Assembly (NCBI RefSeq): GCF_001550135.1
Contig: NZ_LRUE01000004.1
Span: 1-35,039 of the forward strand
Direction: 5' to 3'
Source of the DNA: Pseudoalteromonas shioyasakiensis
GTDB taxonomy: Bacteria > Pseudomonadota > Gammaproteobacteria > Enterobacterales > Alteromonadaceae
Length of the DNA stretch: 35,039 nt
Shown: piece after piece, positions 1-9,019 of the stretch
How positions within the stretch are numbered: the stretch's first letter is position 1
How the letters are laid out: each line of letters opens with the position of its first letter
Notes under the pieces: generated by a model
Told to the model about the DNA's origin: nothing
Seen by the model: the letters and a program-made list of their open reading frames with translations, nothing else
Databases searched by the model: none
Position numbers and translations under genes: made by a program

Positions 1-685
<685 letters not shown>

Positions 686-776
686 TACAACGCCAAACGC
701 GTTTTATGACAGCGTAACGACAGAAGTTAAGTTACTAAAGTAGACATTTACTTGATATCAGAATTCCAGATTTATT

Positions 777-798
777 AATTTGCTCAGATGAGCGAATT
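777..798 (+). other. Hairpin in the 23S-5S spacer
   Basis: A perfect 9-bp stem (one G-U pair) with loop AGAT lies in the 123-nt spacer just before 5S. It is probably an rRNA processing structure. The stem is seen directly and the role is inferred. Confidence 0.5.
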
Positions 799-808
799 AA
801 ACCAAATT

Positions 809-926
809 TGCTTGGTGACAATAGCGTTTTGGACCCACCTGACCCCATGCCGAACTCAGTAGTGAAACGAAACAGCGCCGATGATAGTGTAGCAGCTGCT
901 ATGTGAAAGTAGGTCATCGCCAGGCT
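809..926 (+). rRNA. rrf: 5S ribosomal RNA
   Basis: The sequence matches the 5S rRNA core. It has CCCACCTGACCCCATGCCGA, then a segment close to the E. coli AACTCAGAAGTGAAACG, then GCGCCGATGATAGTGT. The ends pair as TGCTTGG with CCAGGC, forming the terminal helix I. Length is about 118 nt; the 3' end is approximate to within a few bases. It is the last gene of the rrn operon and is followed 15 nt later by an intrinsic terminator. Confidence 0.96.
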
Positions 927-940
927 CCAAATTAAAGAAA

Positions 941-968
941 GCCCGATTCGAAAGAGTCGGGCTTTTTT
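941..968 (+). terminator. Intrinsic terminator of the rrn operon
   Basis: GCCCGATTC, a GAAA tetraloop and GAGTCGGGC form a 9-bp stem (one G-U pair) followed directly by six T residues. It sits 15 nt after 5S, so it is the natural end of the rRNA transcript. Confidence 0.93.
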
Positions 969-1010
969 GCGTTTTAGCTATTCACATAACGTGCCCTATT
1001 CATTCTTGAG

Positions 1011-1042
1011 GTAGGTTGGGTAGAGCGGAGCGAAACCCAACA
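1011..1042 (+). repeat. REP-like palindromic element, copy 1
   Basis: This is a 32-bp element beginning GTAGGTTGGGTAGAGCG and ending GAAACCCAACA. TTGGGT pairs with ACCCAA around a 13-nt GA-rich interior. Copies also occur at 1136-1167, 1578-1609 (inverted) and 3465-3496 (inverted). Confidence 0.85.
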
Positions 1043-1135
1043 CGAGTTAGCGAGTTGCAAGTTAGCAAGGGTAAAGTTGAACTGTGTGGTTGTTTAGTAC
1101 AGAGTCATTCTAAGCTCACCCTGTTCATTCTCCAG

Positions 1136-1167
1136 GTAGGTTGGGTAGAGCGGAGCGAAACCCAACA
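1136..1167 (+). repeat. REP-like palindromic element, copy 2
   Basis: The element is identical over 32 bp to the copy at 1011-1042 and lies exactly 125 bp downstream of it, as part of the tandem duplication. Confidence 0.85.
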
Positions 1168-1250
1168 TGAGTTAGCGAGTTGCAAGTTAGCGAGGGTAAA
1201 GTTGAACTGTTTGGTTGTTTAGTACAGAGTCACCCTCAGCAACACCCCCC

Positions 1251-1275
1251 GTAGGAGGCACTTCAGTGCCGAATT
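1251..1275. repeat. Short palindromic repeat, GTAGGAGGCACT type, copy 1
   Basis: The core GGCACTTCAGTGCC can fold as GGCACT/AGTGCC. The same sequence recurs at 1387-1410 within the duplicated unit. Confidence 0.7.
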
Positions 1276-1386
1276 CAGACCTTAACAAACACATTCATAG
1301 CTAAATAGTTAGCGAGTTGCAAGTTAGCAAGGGTAAAGTTGAACTGTGTGATTGTTTAGTACAGAGTCTCCCTCAGCAACACCCCA

Positions 1387-1410
1387 GTAGGAGGCACTTC
1401 AGTGCCGAAT
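1387..1410. repeat. Short palindromic repeat, GTAGGAGGCACT type, copy 2
   Basis: This is the second copy of the element at 1251-1275. The two differ at their flanks (ATTCAGAC versus ATCTAGAC), as expected from an older duplication. Confidence 0.7.
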
Positions 1411-1464
1411 CTAGACCATAACAAACACATTCATGGCTAAGGCCATTCCTACAAGTACACTTTG

Positions 1465-1504
1465 CCTAGAACCTAGAACCTAGAACCTAGAACCTAGAAC
1501 CTCC
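1465..1504. repeat. Heptanucleotide tandem repeat (CCTAGAA)n
   Basis: Five perfect head-to-tail copies of CCTAGAA are followed by a partial sixth (CCTCC). The array is non-coding and would be expected to vary in copy number by slippage. Confidence 0.9.
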
Positions 1505-1541
1505 AGCATAGGTAGACGCAGCACCAAACACCCACACCGAG

Positions 1542-1572
1542 CGGCTGATCGCTGACGGCTGAAAGCTGATCG
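1542..1572. repeat. GCTGATCG/GCTGACGGCTGAAAGCTGA low-complexity element
   Basis: GCTGATCG occurs twice (1544-1551, 1565-1572) around GCTGACGGCTGAAA. It looks like another dispersed intergenic repeat, but only one instance is in the window, so its repeat nature is inferred. Confidence 0.35.
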
Positions 1573-1577
1573 CCCTG

Positions 1578-1609
1578 TGTTGGGTTTCACTTCGCTCTAC
1601 CCAACCTAC
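1578..1609 (-). repeat. REP-like palindromic element, copy 3 (inverted)
   Basis: The reverse complement matches the element at 1011-1042, with changes confined to the central GA-rich loop (GCGAAGTG instead of GCGGAGCG). Copies 1 and 3 therefore bracket the repeat region in opposite orientations. Confidence 0.8.
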
Positions 1610-1686
1610 GTCAGACATCCAAACTGAACTCTTTCAACTTTCCCCTTTCCCCTTTCTAACTTCACTCTCACATCTAAGGAACAAAA

Positions 1687-1714
1687 AAGCCCAGCCGGTT
1701 TCCCGGCTGGGCTT
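1687..1714 (-). terminator. Intrinsic terminator of the SdaC-like gene
   Basis: AAGCCCAGCCGG, loop TTTC and CCGGCTGGGCTT form a 12-bp perfect stem. On the minus strand it is followed by a T-run (complement of ACAAAAAA at 1681-1688). It lies 21 nt beyond the stop codon of the transporter gene. Confidence 0.92.
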
Positions 1715-1735
1715 CTATATCTAGCAATGATGAGA

Positions 1736-2998
1736 TTACTTAATCATACTGTAGATAAGCGCAAATACTGCTAGAGAGCCAACTGTTAATACGAACAGTG
1801 TGCTTAAGCGGTTTCTGTATTTGTGTAAGCTAGGTACTTTATAAACGGCAATCATCGGCATGATGAAAAGGATCATGGCGATGATAGGGCCTGATAGTTG
1901 ATCCATCATGTCTAAAATACTTGGGTTGATCACTGAGCAATACCAAATAGCGAAGAACATGATAACAGTGCCAATTTTATCAACGAGTTTAGGGTTCATA
2001 TGGGCTTGTTTACTAACAAGACCATTAAAGCTTTCACGGGCACCTAAGAAGTGACCTAAGAACGAAGAGGTAATTGCAATAAAGGCAACTAATGGCCCTA
2101 AGGTCGCAATAAACGAGTTATCAGTGATATTGGCAAGGAATGACAAGATAGACACGTTATCAGCTTTTGCTTGTACCATTTGCTCAGTAGATAGTGACAA
2201 CACACATGAGAATACAAACAGTAAAACAAACACGATTAATAGTAGACTGGTACGCTTCAGAATTGCTTCTGACTTCATTTTAGCATTGTTGCCATAGTGA
2301 GCACGCTGTACATGTACAAAGCTTGATATCGCAGCTGCGTGGCTAAATGAGAATACGATGATAGGTATTGATAACCAAAGTGTTTTCATGAAGCCAGAAA
2401 ACTCAGGGACTGTAACATCTGGCATTTGCCAACTTGGGATCAAGTAAATCGATAAGAAGAACAAGATTGCGACAAGCGGATAAACAAGGATTGCGAAAGC
2501 ACGTAACATCAATGCTTCGCCACCTAGCATTAAGCTAATCATACCGCCAACGAGCACACCAGATAACAGTACGCGTGGTGGAGATTCCATACCTAATTGA
2601 TTAACGATAAAGCTATCAACAGTATTGGTTAATCCAACACCATAAATAAGTAAAATAGGGAAGATAGAGAGAAAGTACAGTAAAGAGATTAAGCGCCCTG
2701 CATTAATGCCAAAGTGTTCTTCTACAACATCGGTAAAATCCGCTTCAGGCTTTTTTGATGATAAAACAAATCGGGCTAAACCTCTGTGAGCTAAGTAGGT
2801 CATCGGAAAGGCAAGGCATGCCATGATAATCAAAGGCCAAAATCCGCCGATACCGATATTAATTGGTAAGAATAAAATCCCTGCACCAACTGCGGTGCCA
2901 AATAAACTTAACACCCATTGGGTGTCATGAAGGTTCCATTTTGAGTTACTACTTGTTGTCGATGCATCATACGGCATAGCATCTTGATGTGTGTTCAT
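1736..2998 (-). CDS. sdaC: SdaC-like serine/threonine:H+ symporter (HAAAP family)
   Basis: This is an inner-membrane amino acid permease of about 420 aa with roughly eleven hydrophobic segments. The first segment carries the HAAAP signature FGTAVGAGILFLPINIG. Further stretches closely resemble what I recall of E. coli SdaC: FPMTYLAHRGLARFVLS, DVVEEHFGI, FSCVLSLS, SFLGHFLGARE, NPSILDMM and GPIIAMILFIMP. The likely role is proton-coupled serine (possibly threonine) uptake. An upstream in-frame ATG exists at 3037, but ATG at 2998 is preferred because GGAG lies 5 nt before it and family members begin here. The gene is monocistronic with its own terminator. No serine dehydratase gene adjoins it, unlike the sdaC-sdaB pair of E. 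coli, so the exact substrate is inferred from similarity only. Confidence 0.9.
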   Translation of the reverse strand: MNTHQDAMPYDASTTSSNSKWNLHDTQWVLSLFGTAVGAGILFLPINIGIGGFWPLIIMACLAFPMTYLAHRGLARFVLSSKKPEADFTDVVEEHFGINAGRLISLLYFLSIFPILLIYGVGLTNTVDSFIVNQLGMESPPRVLLSGVLVGGMISLMLGGEALMLRAFAILVYPLVAILFFLSIYLIPSWQMPDVTVPEFSGFMKTLWLSIPIIVFSFSHAAAISSFVHVQRAHYGNNAKMKSEAILKRTSLLLIVFVLLFVFSCVLSLSTEQMVQAKADNVSILSFLANITDNSFIATLGPLVAFIAITSSFLGHFLGARESFNGLVSKQAHMNPKLVDKIGTVIMFFAIWYCSVINPSILDMMDQLSGPIIAMILFIMPMIAVYKVPSLHKYRNRLSTLFVLTVGSLAVFALIYSMIK

Positions 2999-3119
2999 TA
3001 GCACTCCACTATTAGAATAATAATTGTCGCGCAGCATATAGAAAAGCGATTAAGAATGCATGTTTTAGCGTTGTATTTAGATAACTATGCTGTAAGGAGA
3101 GACTTACAAAGGAAGGTGG

Positions 3120-3142
3120 CAGGGCTTATTTATAAAGCCCTG
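3120..3142 (-). terminator. Hairpin downstream of the 63-aa gene, weak terminator candidate
   Basis: CAGGGCTT and AAGCCCTG form an 8-bp stem with a 7-nt loop, 9 nt after the stop codon on the minus strand. No T-run follows on that strand, so termination here is uncertain. Confidence 0.45.
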
Positions 3143-3151
3143 TTGTGGTAT

Positions 3152-3343
3152 TTATTCTGCTGCTGCAAGTGCGCGAGCTTTAATGTCTGCGGCAAATGCT
3201 AAACCTTTCTTAAAACGTGCCTCAGCTGCAGTGATTTCACTTTCATCGCCATTAGCGGCAAGCACTCCTTGTGAAAGGGCTTTATATAGTGCGCTAATTT
3301 GGGCCTCGTAGCCGGCTTCAATTGCTTTTTCAACAGTCGTCAT
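3152..3343 (-). CDS. Small protein of unknown function (63 aa)
   Basis: I do not recognise the family. The product is a small, alanine-rich, probably all-helical soluble protein without signal peptide, cysteines or membrane segment. It starts MTTVEKAIEAGYEAQ and ends KARALAAAE. ATG at 3343 is chosen over ATG at 3373 because AAGGA stands 7 nt before it, and because the upstream extension looks like leader sequence. It is separated from the cys genes by a REP-like element and from sdaC by about 150 bp, so it is probably transcribed alone. A real gene is supported by the good ribosome binding site, codon usage like its neighbours and a hairpin after the stop. The function is unknown. Confidence 0.7.
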   Translation of the reverse strand: MTTVEKAIEAGYEAQISALYKALSQGVLAANGDESEITAAEARFKKGLAFAADIKARALAAAE

Positions 3344-3464
3344 GGTTATTCCTTTAATAGTTTGAGAGAGCAAAATACTATAGGAACAAAGGCTTATTGG
3401 CTAGGTTAAACTGATTGTAAAATAAGGAGTATTAAAGGGGCTAGGGTTAAGATTACAGGATAGA

Positions 3465-3496
3465 TGCTGGGTTTCGCTACGCTCTACCCAGCCTAC
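3465..3496 (-). repeat. REP-like palindromic element, copy 4 (inverted)
   Basis: Read on the minus strand this begins GTAGGCTGGGTAGAGCG and ends GAAACCCAGCA. Relative to copies 1-3 it has T to C on one arm and the matching A to G on the other. It sits just after the cysQ stop, between transcription units. Confidence 0.8.
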
Positions 3497-3515
3497 GATA
3501 TTTAACGGAACGCTT

Positions 3516-4286
3516 TTAGTTCTGCAATGCCGATACGACAAAATACGGATTCAGATACTCTTCTTTACTGTTATACAGTAGTGGGCTGCCATCGAGTTTG
3601 CTAACCGTTGCGCCTGCTATTTCGGCAATCGCATGACCTGCTCCGGTATCCCACTCACAGGTTGGGCCAAGGCGTGGGTATATATCTGCACTCCCTTCGG
3701 CAACTAGACAAAGTTTTAGCGAGCTGCCCTTTGAAACCATTTCTACATCTTCAAACTGTTTTACGAATTCAGCTAAATCTGGAGAAGGGTGTGAACGACT
3801 ACCGACAACACGGATAAGCCCTTTATTTGGCTTACGAGTTACCTTAAGTTCAATGCGCTCATCACCTTTATCTTTAAAGGCACCAATTGCTTCAGCAGCA
3901 ATATACGACACACCTAATGCCGGTGCATCGACAACAGCTAATACCGGTTTACCTTTTTCTATCAAGGCAATGTTCACGGTGAATTCGCCATTCTTTTTGA
4001 TGAACTCTTTGGTGCCATCAATTGGATCTACTAACCAATAGCGTTGCCAAGTTTGACGAATATCCCAGCTAATATCAGCGCTTTCTTCGCTTAGAATTGG
4101 TACATCTGGAGTAAGGTGATGTAAGCCATTCACAATCACTTTGTGAGCTGCTAGGTCGGCGTCGGTCACTGGGCTTTCATCAGCTTTGTACTCAACATTA
4201 AAGTCCTTTTCGTAAATCCCCATTATTGCACTGCCGGCTTGGCGTGCGAGGAGTAAGATTTCTTCTAGCAGTTCCGTTTGATTCAT
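3516..4286 (-). CDS. cysQ: 3'(2'),5'-bisphosphate nucleotidase CysQ
   Basis: CysQ hydrolyses 3'-phosphoadenosine 5'-phosphate, the by-product of PAPS reduction, to AMP and phosphate, and so protects sulfate assimilation from product inhibition. The 256-aa protein has the inositol-monophosphatase-type metal-binding motifs: SEES at about residues 66-69, DPIDGTKEF at 87-95, and WDTGAGHAIAE near the C terminus. It has no signal peptide, but CysQ proteins act at the cytoplasmic membrane. The ATG lies 3 nt after the cysC stop codon, with AGG in the cysC tail as ribosome binding site, so it is translationally linked to cysC. It is the last gene of the cys operon. A REP-like element, not an obvious T-rich hairpin, follows it. 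Confidence 0.95.
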   Translation of the reverse strand: MNQTELLEEILLLARQAGSAIMGIYEKDFNVEYKADESPVTDADLAAHKVIVNGLHHLTPDVPILSEESADISWDIRQTWQRYWLVDPIDGTKEFIKKNGEFTVNIALIEKGKPVLAVVDAPALGVSYIAAEAIGAFKDKGDERIELKVTRKPNKGLIRVVGSRSHPSPDLAEFVKQFEDVEMVSKGSSLKLCLVAEGSADIYPRLGPTCEWDTGAGHAIAEIAGATVSKLDGSPLLYNSKEEYLNPYFVVSALQN

Positions 4287-4289
4287 GAC

Positions 4290-4886
4290 TTAACCTATAA
4301 TTTGCTGTTGTTTTAAATACGCTACCAGCTCTTGCACCGATTGGTCTAGGGTGTTTTTACTGGTGTCGATTTTAATTTCTGGCGATGTAGGGATTTGATA
4401 GTCTGAGTCGATACCTGTGAAGTGCTTAATTTCACCTGCTCGCGCTTTTTTATAAAGCCCTTTAGGGTCGCGTGTTTCACACACGTCGAGCGGGGTATCT
4501 AAAAATACCTCAATAAACTCACCATCTTCTACTAAGTTTCTTACCATATCGCGTTCGCTTTGGAATGGCGAAATAAATGCGGTTAATACCACAAGACCGG
4601 CATCGACCATTAGTTTTGCAGTTTCACCGACGCGGCGAATGTTTTCCACGCGGTCTTCATCAGTAAAGCCAAGATCTTTACACAAGCCATGACGCACATT
4701 GTCACCATCGAGTAGATAGGTGTGAACACCTAATTGATTTAATGCGCTTTCTAGTGCGTTCGCAACTGTGCTTTTGCCTGAACCTGAAAAACCAGTGAAC
4801 CATAGAATGGTAGGCTTATGCTTTTTTTGCTCACTACGCTGTGATTTGCTGATGGCGTAATTATGCCAAACGATATTTTCATCCAT
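4290..4886 (-). CDS. cysC: Adenylylsulfate (APS) kinase CysC
   Basis: CysC phosphorylates APS with ATP to give PAPS, the second step of sulfate activation. The 198-aa protein has the Walker A loop GFSGSGKST at residues 32-40. It also has the APS-kinase stretches [28 protein letters not shown] and [20 protein letters not shown]. Length is typical (about 200 aa). It is free-standing rather than fused to CysN. It lies 14 nt downstream of the permease gene and 3 nt upstream of cysQ. The ribosome binding site GAGAG precedes the ATG by 9 nt. Confidence 0.97.
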   Translation of the reverse strand: MDENIVWHNYAISKSQRSEQKKHKPTILWFTGFSGSGKSTVANALESALNQLGVHTYLLDGDNVRHGLCKDLGFTDEDRVENIRRVGETAKLMVDAGLVVLTAFISPFQSERDMVRNLVEDGEFIEVFLDTPLDVCETRDPKGLYKKARAGEIKHFTGIDSDYQIPTSPEIKIDTSKNTLDQSVQELVAYLKQQQIIG

Positions 4887-4900
4887 TGTCTTTACTCTCG

Positions 4901-6628
4901 TTATTGAAATGGGAATACCAGTGGTATAAGTATTAATACTGTAATCGAGTAAATAATCGATAAAGGTAAGCCCATGGCAATGTAATCTTTAAGGCGGTAA
5001 TTTCCCGCACTGTAAACCATCAAGTTAGTTTGATAACCAAATGGCGAAATGAAGCTAGCCGATGCACCAAATGCGACAGCCATAATAAAGGGCAAAGGTG
5101 ATACATCAAAACCAACGGCGAGTGCATACGCTACCGGAAATGAAAGCGCGGCAGCGGCATTATTGGTAATGAGTTCGGTAAATAAAACCGTCATTAAAAA
5201 TATTGCGATAAATGCCCCGTAAGGCCCGAAATCACCTAATACGTATAACATGGCTGATGAAATTTCACCGGCAAGGCCTGTGCCTATCATGAGTTTGGCA
5301 AGGCCAATAGCACTACCCACTACTGCGAGTAACTCAATCGGAAAACGACGTTTTACTTCACTTAGCTTGATTGTGCCTGTTAGCATTAAACCGATAAGAA
5401 GAACGAGTAGGCCCTTAACTAATGGTACTAGGCCAACAATACTTAACCCCAATACGGCAGCAAAACTTGCTAACACAATATTTGATTGCTTAGGTTTTAA
5501 ATGAGTTTGTAAATCAAGGCCTGATATATAAACGAACTCACGTTTTAAATTAGGTAGCGAGTAAAACTCTTTGCCAGGGGCAAGGATCAATGAATCACCC
5601 GCTTGCAATTGAACTTTACCTAAGCCGCCTTGTAAACGGTCATGGCCGCGGCGAATAGCAATAACGGCTGCATGAAATTGTTCACGAAAGCGAACTTCTT
5701 TAATTGTTTTACCAATGTATTTTGAAGAATGGCTAACAACGACTTCAACTAGGTGCTCAACATCTTTCTCATGTTTGTCGTGAACAACTTTTAAGCCATC
5801 AAATCGGGTAAGCAGAGGCACAGACTTTATATCACCTACAAAAAGTAATACGTCACCTTCTCTGATAACTTGTTTTGGCGTAACTGCGCAAATACGTTTA
5901 TCACCACGAATAATTTCAGCTAAGAACAAGTCTTTTAATTCACGAAGGCCATTTTCCTCAACACTTTTACCAATTAGCTTTGAGCCGGTTTCTACTTTAC
6001 CTTCAAGGTAAAAGGGCACCACTTCTTGGTTATTTTTACCGTTATCTGGTAAATATCTGAGCATCACTAAAATAGTGATAAGGCCAACGCTCAATGCGCC
6101 TAAACCAATCAAAGTAAAATCAAAAAAACCAAGTGGCTCCATGCCCGCTTCAACGGCAAAGCCATTAACAATTAAATTGGTTGAAGTACCAATCAGGGTG
6201 ATCGTGCCACCTAAAATAGCAGTGTACGATAAAGGTAATAAAAGCTTAGACGGTGAGTGTGTCGGGCTTTCTTTTATCGAGCTAATCAGTGATGCCACTA
6301 CCGCAGTATTATTGGTAAATGATGATAAAAAGGCGGTTGATAAACCAAGCTTGGTCACCGAACTTGTCAGGCTGCCTTTCGAAAGAGACTGAGCAAGCTT
6401 TTGTACTAAGGTGGTTTTTTCTACCGCTATCGAAACGAGTACAAGTAGAATTAGGGTGATTAAAGAAGGGTTTGCATAGTTAATTAGCATATCTTCAAGG
6501 CTTATTAGCCCTGCTAAATAACTAATACCAATGGCGCCGACAAATAACCATGCAGGTTTTAGCCGAGTGCCAAAAAGGCACCCCACTAATACCAGCATAA
6601 TGCCTGTTAATACCAGCTGTTGATACAT
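4901..6628 (-). CDS. SLC13-family anion permease with two RCK_C (TrkA-C) domains, probable sulfate transporter
   Basis: This is an inner-membrane protein of 575 aa. The N-terminal membrane half (about residues 1-195) carries SFTNNTAVV and [10 protein letters not shown]. The C-terminal half (about 390-575) carries [13 protein letters not shown] and [16 protein letters not shown]. These Asn-rich hairpins are the paired substrate/Na+ site motifs of the DASS/SLC13 fold. Between the halves are two soluble regulatory domains of TrkA-C type (about 205-285 and 295-375), each with the pattern IGK(S/T)(V/I)xE and an EGD- or AGD-containing turn. Sulfate as substrate is inferred from its place between cysN and cysC. 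No cysPTWA-type ABC genes occur in the window, so it may be the sulfate importer of this operon. AGGAAG stands 8 nt before the start. Confidence 0.88.
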   Translation of the reverse strand: MYQQLVLTGIMLVLVGCLFGTRLKPAWLFVGAIGISYLAGLISLEDMLINYANPSLITLILLVLVSIAVEKTTLVQKLAQSLSKGSLTSSVTKLGLSTAFLSSFTNNTAVVASLISSIKESPTHSPSKLLLPLSYTAILGGTITLIGTSTNLIVNGFAVEAGMEPLGFFDFTLIGLGALSVGLITILVMLRYLPDNGKNNQEVVPFYLEGKVETGSKLIGKSVEENGLRELKDLFLAEIIRGDKRICAVTPKQVIREGDVLLFVGDIKSVPLLTRFDGLKVVHDKHEKDVEHLVEVVVSHSSKYIGKTIKEVRFREQFHAAVIAIRRGHDRLQGGLGKVQLQAGDSLILAPGKEFYSLPNLKREFVYISGLDLQTHLKPKQSNIVLASFAAVLGLSIVGLVPLVKGLLVLLIGLMLTGTIKLSEVKRRFPIELLAVVGSAIGLAKLMIGTGLAGEISSAMLYVLGDFGPYGAFIAIFLMTVLFTELITNNAAAALSFPVAYALAVGFDVSPLPFIMAVAFGASASFISPFGYQTNLMVYSAGNYRLKDYIAMGLPLSIIYSITVLILIPLVFPFQ

Positions 6629-6660
6629 GCTTTTTACTTCCTATAACAGGCGAATAGTGA

Positions 6661-8085
6661 TTATTTAAGCTTAGTTATATCAAGCGCTTGCCAATGAGGG
6701 AAGTGCTTGCGTACTAAGGCATTAAATTCAACTTCAAAGTCGCTAAAGCTACTTTGTTGCTCTTCAGTGCTAAGTAATTGCTCAATCATACCTGCCGCAA
6801 CGGTTAGGTTTGATAGGCGGTCAATTAGGATAAACGCACCTGTTTCATGGTTGTTGTGGTACTCATCAGCCAAAATTGTTTCTGTAAGCTCTAAGGTTAC
6901 AATCGCAATTTCGTTAAGTTGTAATGAGTCTGCTTGACCATGCTCAAGGGTATTTACATCAATCGTGTGATCGATTTTTCTTACCACTGCCGAGGTGTTT
7001 TTGCTGCCTAACTTAAAGTTATAGCTTTTACCTAATACAAGCGGTGCTTCATGCATCCATACTAATTTAGCTTGAATACGGTTTGTTACAGCGGCTTTTG
7101 AAGCGGCTGGTACAATCACATCGCCACGGCTGATATCAATTTCGTCGTTTAATGTTAAAGTGATTGCTTGACCTGCTTCAGCGGTATCTAAGTTGCCATC
7201 GAAAGTTACAATCTCTTTGATGCTTGAGCTTTTACCTGATGGTAATACTTTTACTGCATCACCCACGCTGAACTTGCCAGACGTTAAAGTACCTTGGAAA
7301 CCGCGGAAGTCTAAGTTAGGGCGTACAACATATTGCACCGGAAGACGTGCTTCAAAACCGTTATCAAGTTCTGCAGCTGGCGAGTCTTCAAGTAACTCAA
7401 GTAGTGGTTTATCAGTGTAGTAAGGTGTGTGCTCTGAGCGTGTAACTACGTTGTCACCTTTAAGCGCTGACATAGGTACAAACTTGATATTAGTAACGTT
7501 TAGTTGCTCTGCAAACTTAAGGTAATCCGCTTTGATTTTTTCGTATACGGTTTCATCGAAATCGACGATATCCATCTTATTGATAGCAACAACAAACTGC
7601 TTAATACCTAATGAGTCACAGATAAAGCTATGACGCTTAGTTTGTACTTGTACGCCGTAACGAGCGTCAACTAAGATAATCGCCACATCACTGGTTGATG
7701 CACCGGTTACCATGTTGCGCGTGTACTGCTCATGTCCTGGCGTATCAGCAATAATGAACTTACGTTTTGCTGTTGAGAAGTAACGATAAGCAACGTCAAT
7801 GGTAATTCCTTGCTCACGTTCAGCTTGAAGACCATCCACAAGGAGTGCTAAATCAAGCTCTTCACCGGCATTACCGACTTTTTCATTGTCTTTATGCAGG
7901 GCTGCAAGTTGGTCTTCATAAATTTGGTGACTGTCGTGTAAAAGGCGGCCAATCAGCGTTGATTTACCGTCATCCACACTACCACAAGTCAGCATGCGTA
8001 AAAGGCTTTTGTCTTGTTGACGTGCAAGGTAGGCGTCGATACCTAACTCTCTTACTTCATTAATCGTGTCGTTTGTTTTAGACAT
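6661..8085 (-). CDS. cysN: Sulfate adenylyltransferase subunit 1 (GTPase) CysN
   Basis: CysN is the regulatory GTPase of ATP sulfurylase and couples GTP hydrolysis to APS synthesis by CysD. The 474-aa protein has the elongation-factor-like G domain. The P-loop is GSVDDGKS at residues 35-42, followed by REQGITIDVAYR (switch I), DTPGHEQ (G3) and NKMD (G4). Beta-barrel domains with FRGFQGT and RGDVIV follow. There is no C-terminal APS kinase domain, consistent with a separate cysC. The start codon overlaps the cysD stop (TAATG, sharing the base at 8085), so the two subunits are translationally coupled. GAGGG in the cysD tail serves as ribosome binding site. Confidence 0.97.
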   Translation of the reverse strand: MSKTNDTINEVRELGIDAYLARQQDKSLLRMLTCGSVDDGKSTLIGRLLHDSHQIYEDQLAALHKDNEKVGNAGEELDLALLVDGLQAEREQGITIDVAYRYFSTAKRKFIIADTPGHEQYTRNMVTGASTSDVAIILVDARYGVQVQTKRHSFICDSLGIKQFVVAINKMDIVDFDETVYEKIKADYLKFAEQLNVTNIKFVPMSALKGDNVVTRSEHTPYYTDKPLLELLEDSPAAELDNGFEARLPVQYVVRPNLDFRGFQGTLTSGKFSVGDAVKVLPSGKSSSIKEIVTFDGNLDTAEAGQAITLTLNDEIDISRGDVIVPAASKAAVTNRIQAKLVWMHEAPLVLGKSYNFKLGSKNTSAVVRKIDHTIDVNTLEHGQADSLQLNEIAIVTLELTETILADEYHNNHETGAFILIDRLSNLTVAAGMIEQLLSTEEQQSSFSDFEVEFNALVRKHFPHWQALDITKLK

Positions 8086-8984
8086 TAGAAATAGCCCTCA
8101 CGTTTTTTCTTTTCCATTGAACCAGCAGAGTCGTGATCAATCACGCGGCCTTCACGCTCAGAAGAGGTTGAAAGCAGCATTTCTTCAATAATTTCAGTTA
8201 AGGTACCTGCATTTGATTCCACAGCACCTGTTAGTGGGTAACAACCAAGGGTACGGAAACGGACAGATTTCATTTGTGGTACTTCGCCTTCTTCTAATGG
8301 CATACGCTCGTCATCAACCATGATTAGCGTGCCGTTACGCTCAACGACAGGACGTTCTTTAGCAAGGTAAAGTGGAACCATTTCAATGTTTTCTTGGTAG
8401 ATATACTGCCAAATATCAAGTTCAGTCCAGTTAGATAGCGGGAATACACGAATGCTTTCACCCGGGTTAACTTGGCTGTTATATGTATTCCAAAGCTCTG
8501 GACGTTGGTTTTTTGGATCCCATCTGTGGTGTTTGTCACGGAATGAGTAAACACGCTCTTTAGCACGTGATTTCTCTTCGTCACGGCGTGCCCCACCAAA
8601 CGCAGCATCAAAGCCGTATTTATCTAACGCTTGCTTTAAGCCTTGCGTTTTCATGATGTCGGTGTGCTTTGCTGAGCCGTGTACAAATGGATTGATATCA
8701 ATCTCTAACCCTTCAGGGTTTTTGTGGACGATTAAATCAAAGCCATACTCTTTAGCTAGGCGGTCACGAAACTCGATCATTTCCTTAAACTTCCAGTTGG
8801 TATCAACGTGTAAAAGTGGAAATGGAATCTTTGCTGGATAAAACGCTTTACGCGCCAAGTGTAATAACACTGATGAATCTTTACCAATTGAGTAAAGCAT
8901 CACCGGGTTTTCAAACTCAGCAGCAACTTCGCGCATGATTTTGATACTTTCAGCTTCTAATTGCTGAAGGTGTGTTAAAGCCAT
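8085..8984 (-). CDS. cysD: Sulfate adenylyltransferase subunit 2 CysD
   Basis: CysD is the catalytic subunit of ATP sulfurylase (ATP + sulfate to APS + PPi) and acts with CysN. The 299-aa protein has the PP-loop SIGKDSS at residues 32-38. It also has the family stretches [47 protein letters not shown] and [13 protein letters not shown]. The length matches E. coli CysD (302 aa). It lies 35 nt downstream of cysG and overlaps cysN. AGGA stands 10 nt before the ATG. Confidence 0.97.
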   Translation of the reverse strand: MALTHLQQLEAESIKIMREVAAEFENPVMLYSIGKDSSVLLHLARKAFYPAKIPFPLLHVDTNWKFKEMIEFRDRLAKEYGFDLIVHKNPEGLEIDINPFVHGSAKHTDIMKTQGLKQALDKYGFDAAFGGARRDEEKSRAKERVYSFRDKHHRWDPKNQRPELWNTYNSQVNPGESIRVFPLSNWTELDIWQYIYQENIEMVPLYLAKERPVVERNGTLIMVDDERMPLEEGEVPQMKSVRFRTLGCYPLTGAVESNAGTLTEIIEEMLLSTSSEREGRVIDHDSAGSMEKKKREGYF

Positions 8985-9019
8985 TGTTAGTCGTCCTACT
9001 AAAATGATTAAAAGTTAAA

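Larger units (their letters stand above)
1046..1440 (+). repeat. Tandem and direct duplications downstream of the rrn operon
   Basis: A unit starting GTTAGCGAGTTGCAAGTTAG is present three times (1046-1107, 1171-1232, 1308-1368) with few substitutions. Copies 1 and 2, together with the REP-like element before each, repeat with an exact period of 125 bp. Copies 2 and 3 share a longer unit (1171-1304 and 1308-1440). This unit also carries CCCTCAGCAACACCC, a GTAGGAGGCACTTCAGTGCC palindrome and AACAAACACATTCAT. The open frames across it are by-products of the repeats. The whole stretch 969-1686 holds no gene I can support. Confidence 0.85.

Noticed and set aside
1016..1222. 68-aa ORF with an internally repeated peptide
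   Set aside because: It is created by the 125-bp tandem duplication and REP-like elements. It has no ribosome binding site and its composition is not protein-like.
1011..1440. CRISPR-like array of direct repeats
   Set aside because: There are only two or three long imperfect copies. The spacing is not constant with unique spacers, the intervals are themselves repeated, and there are no cas genes.
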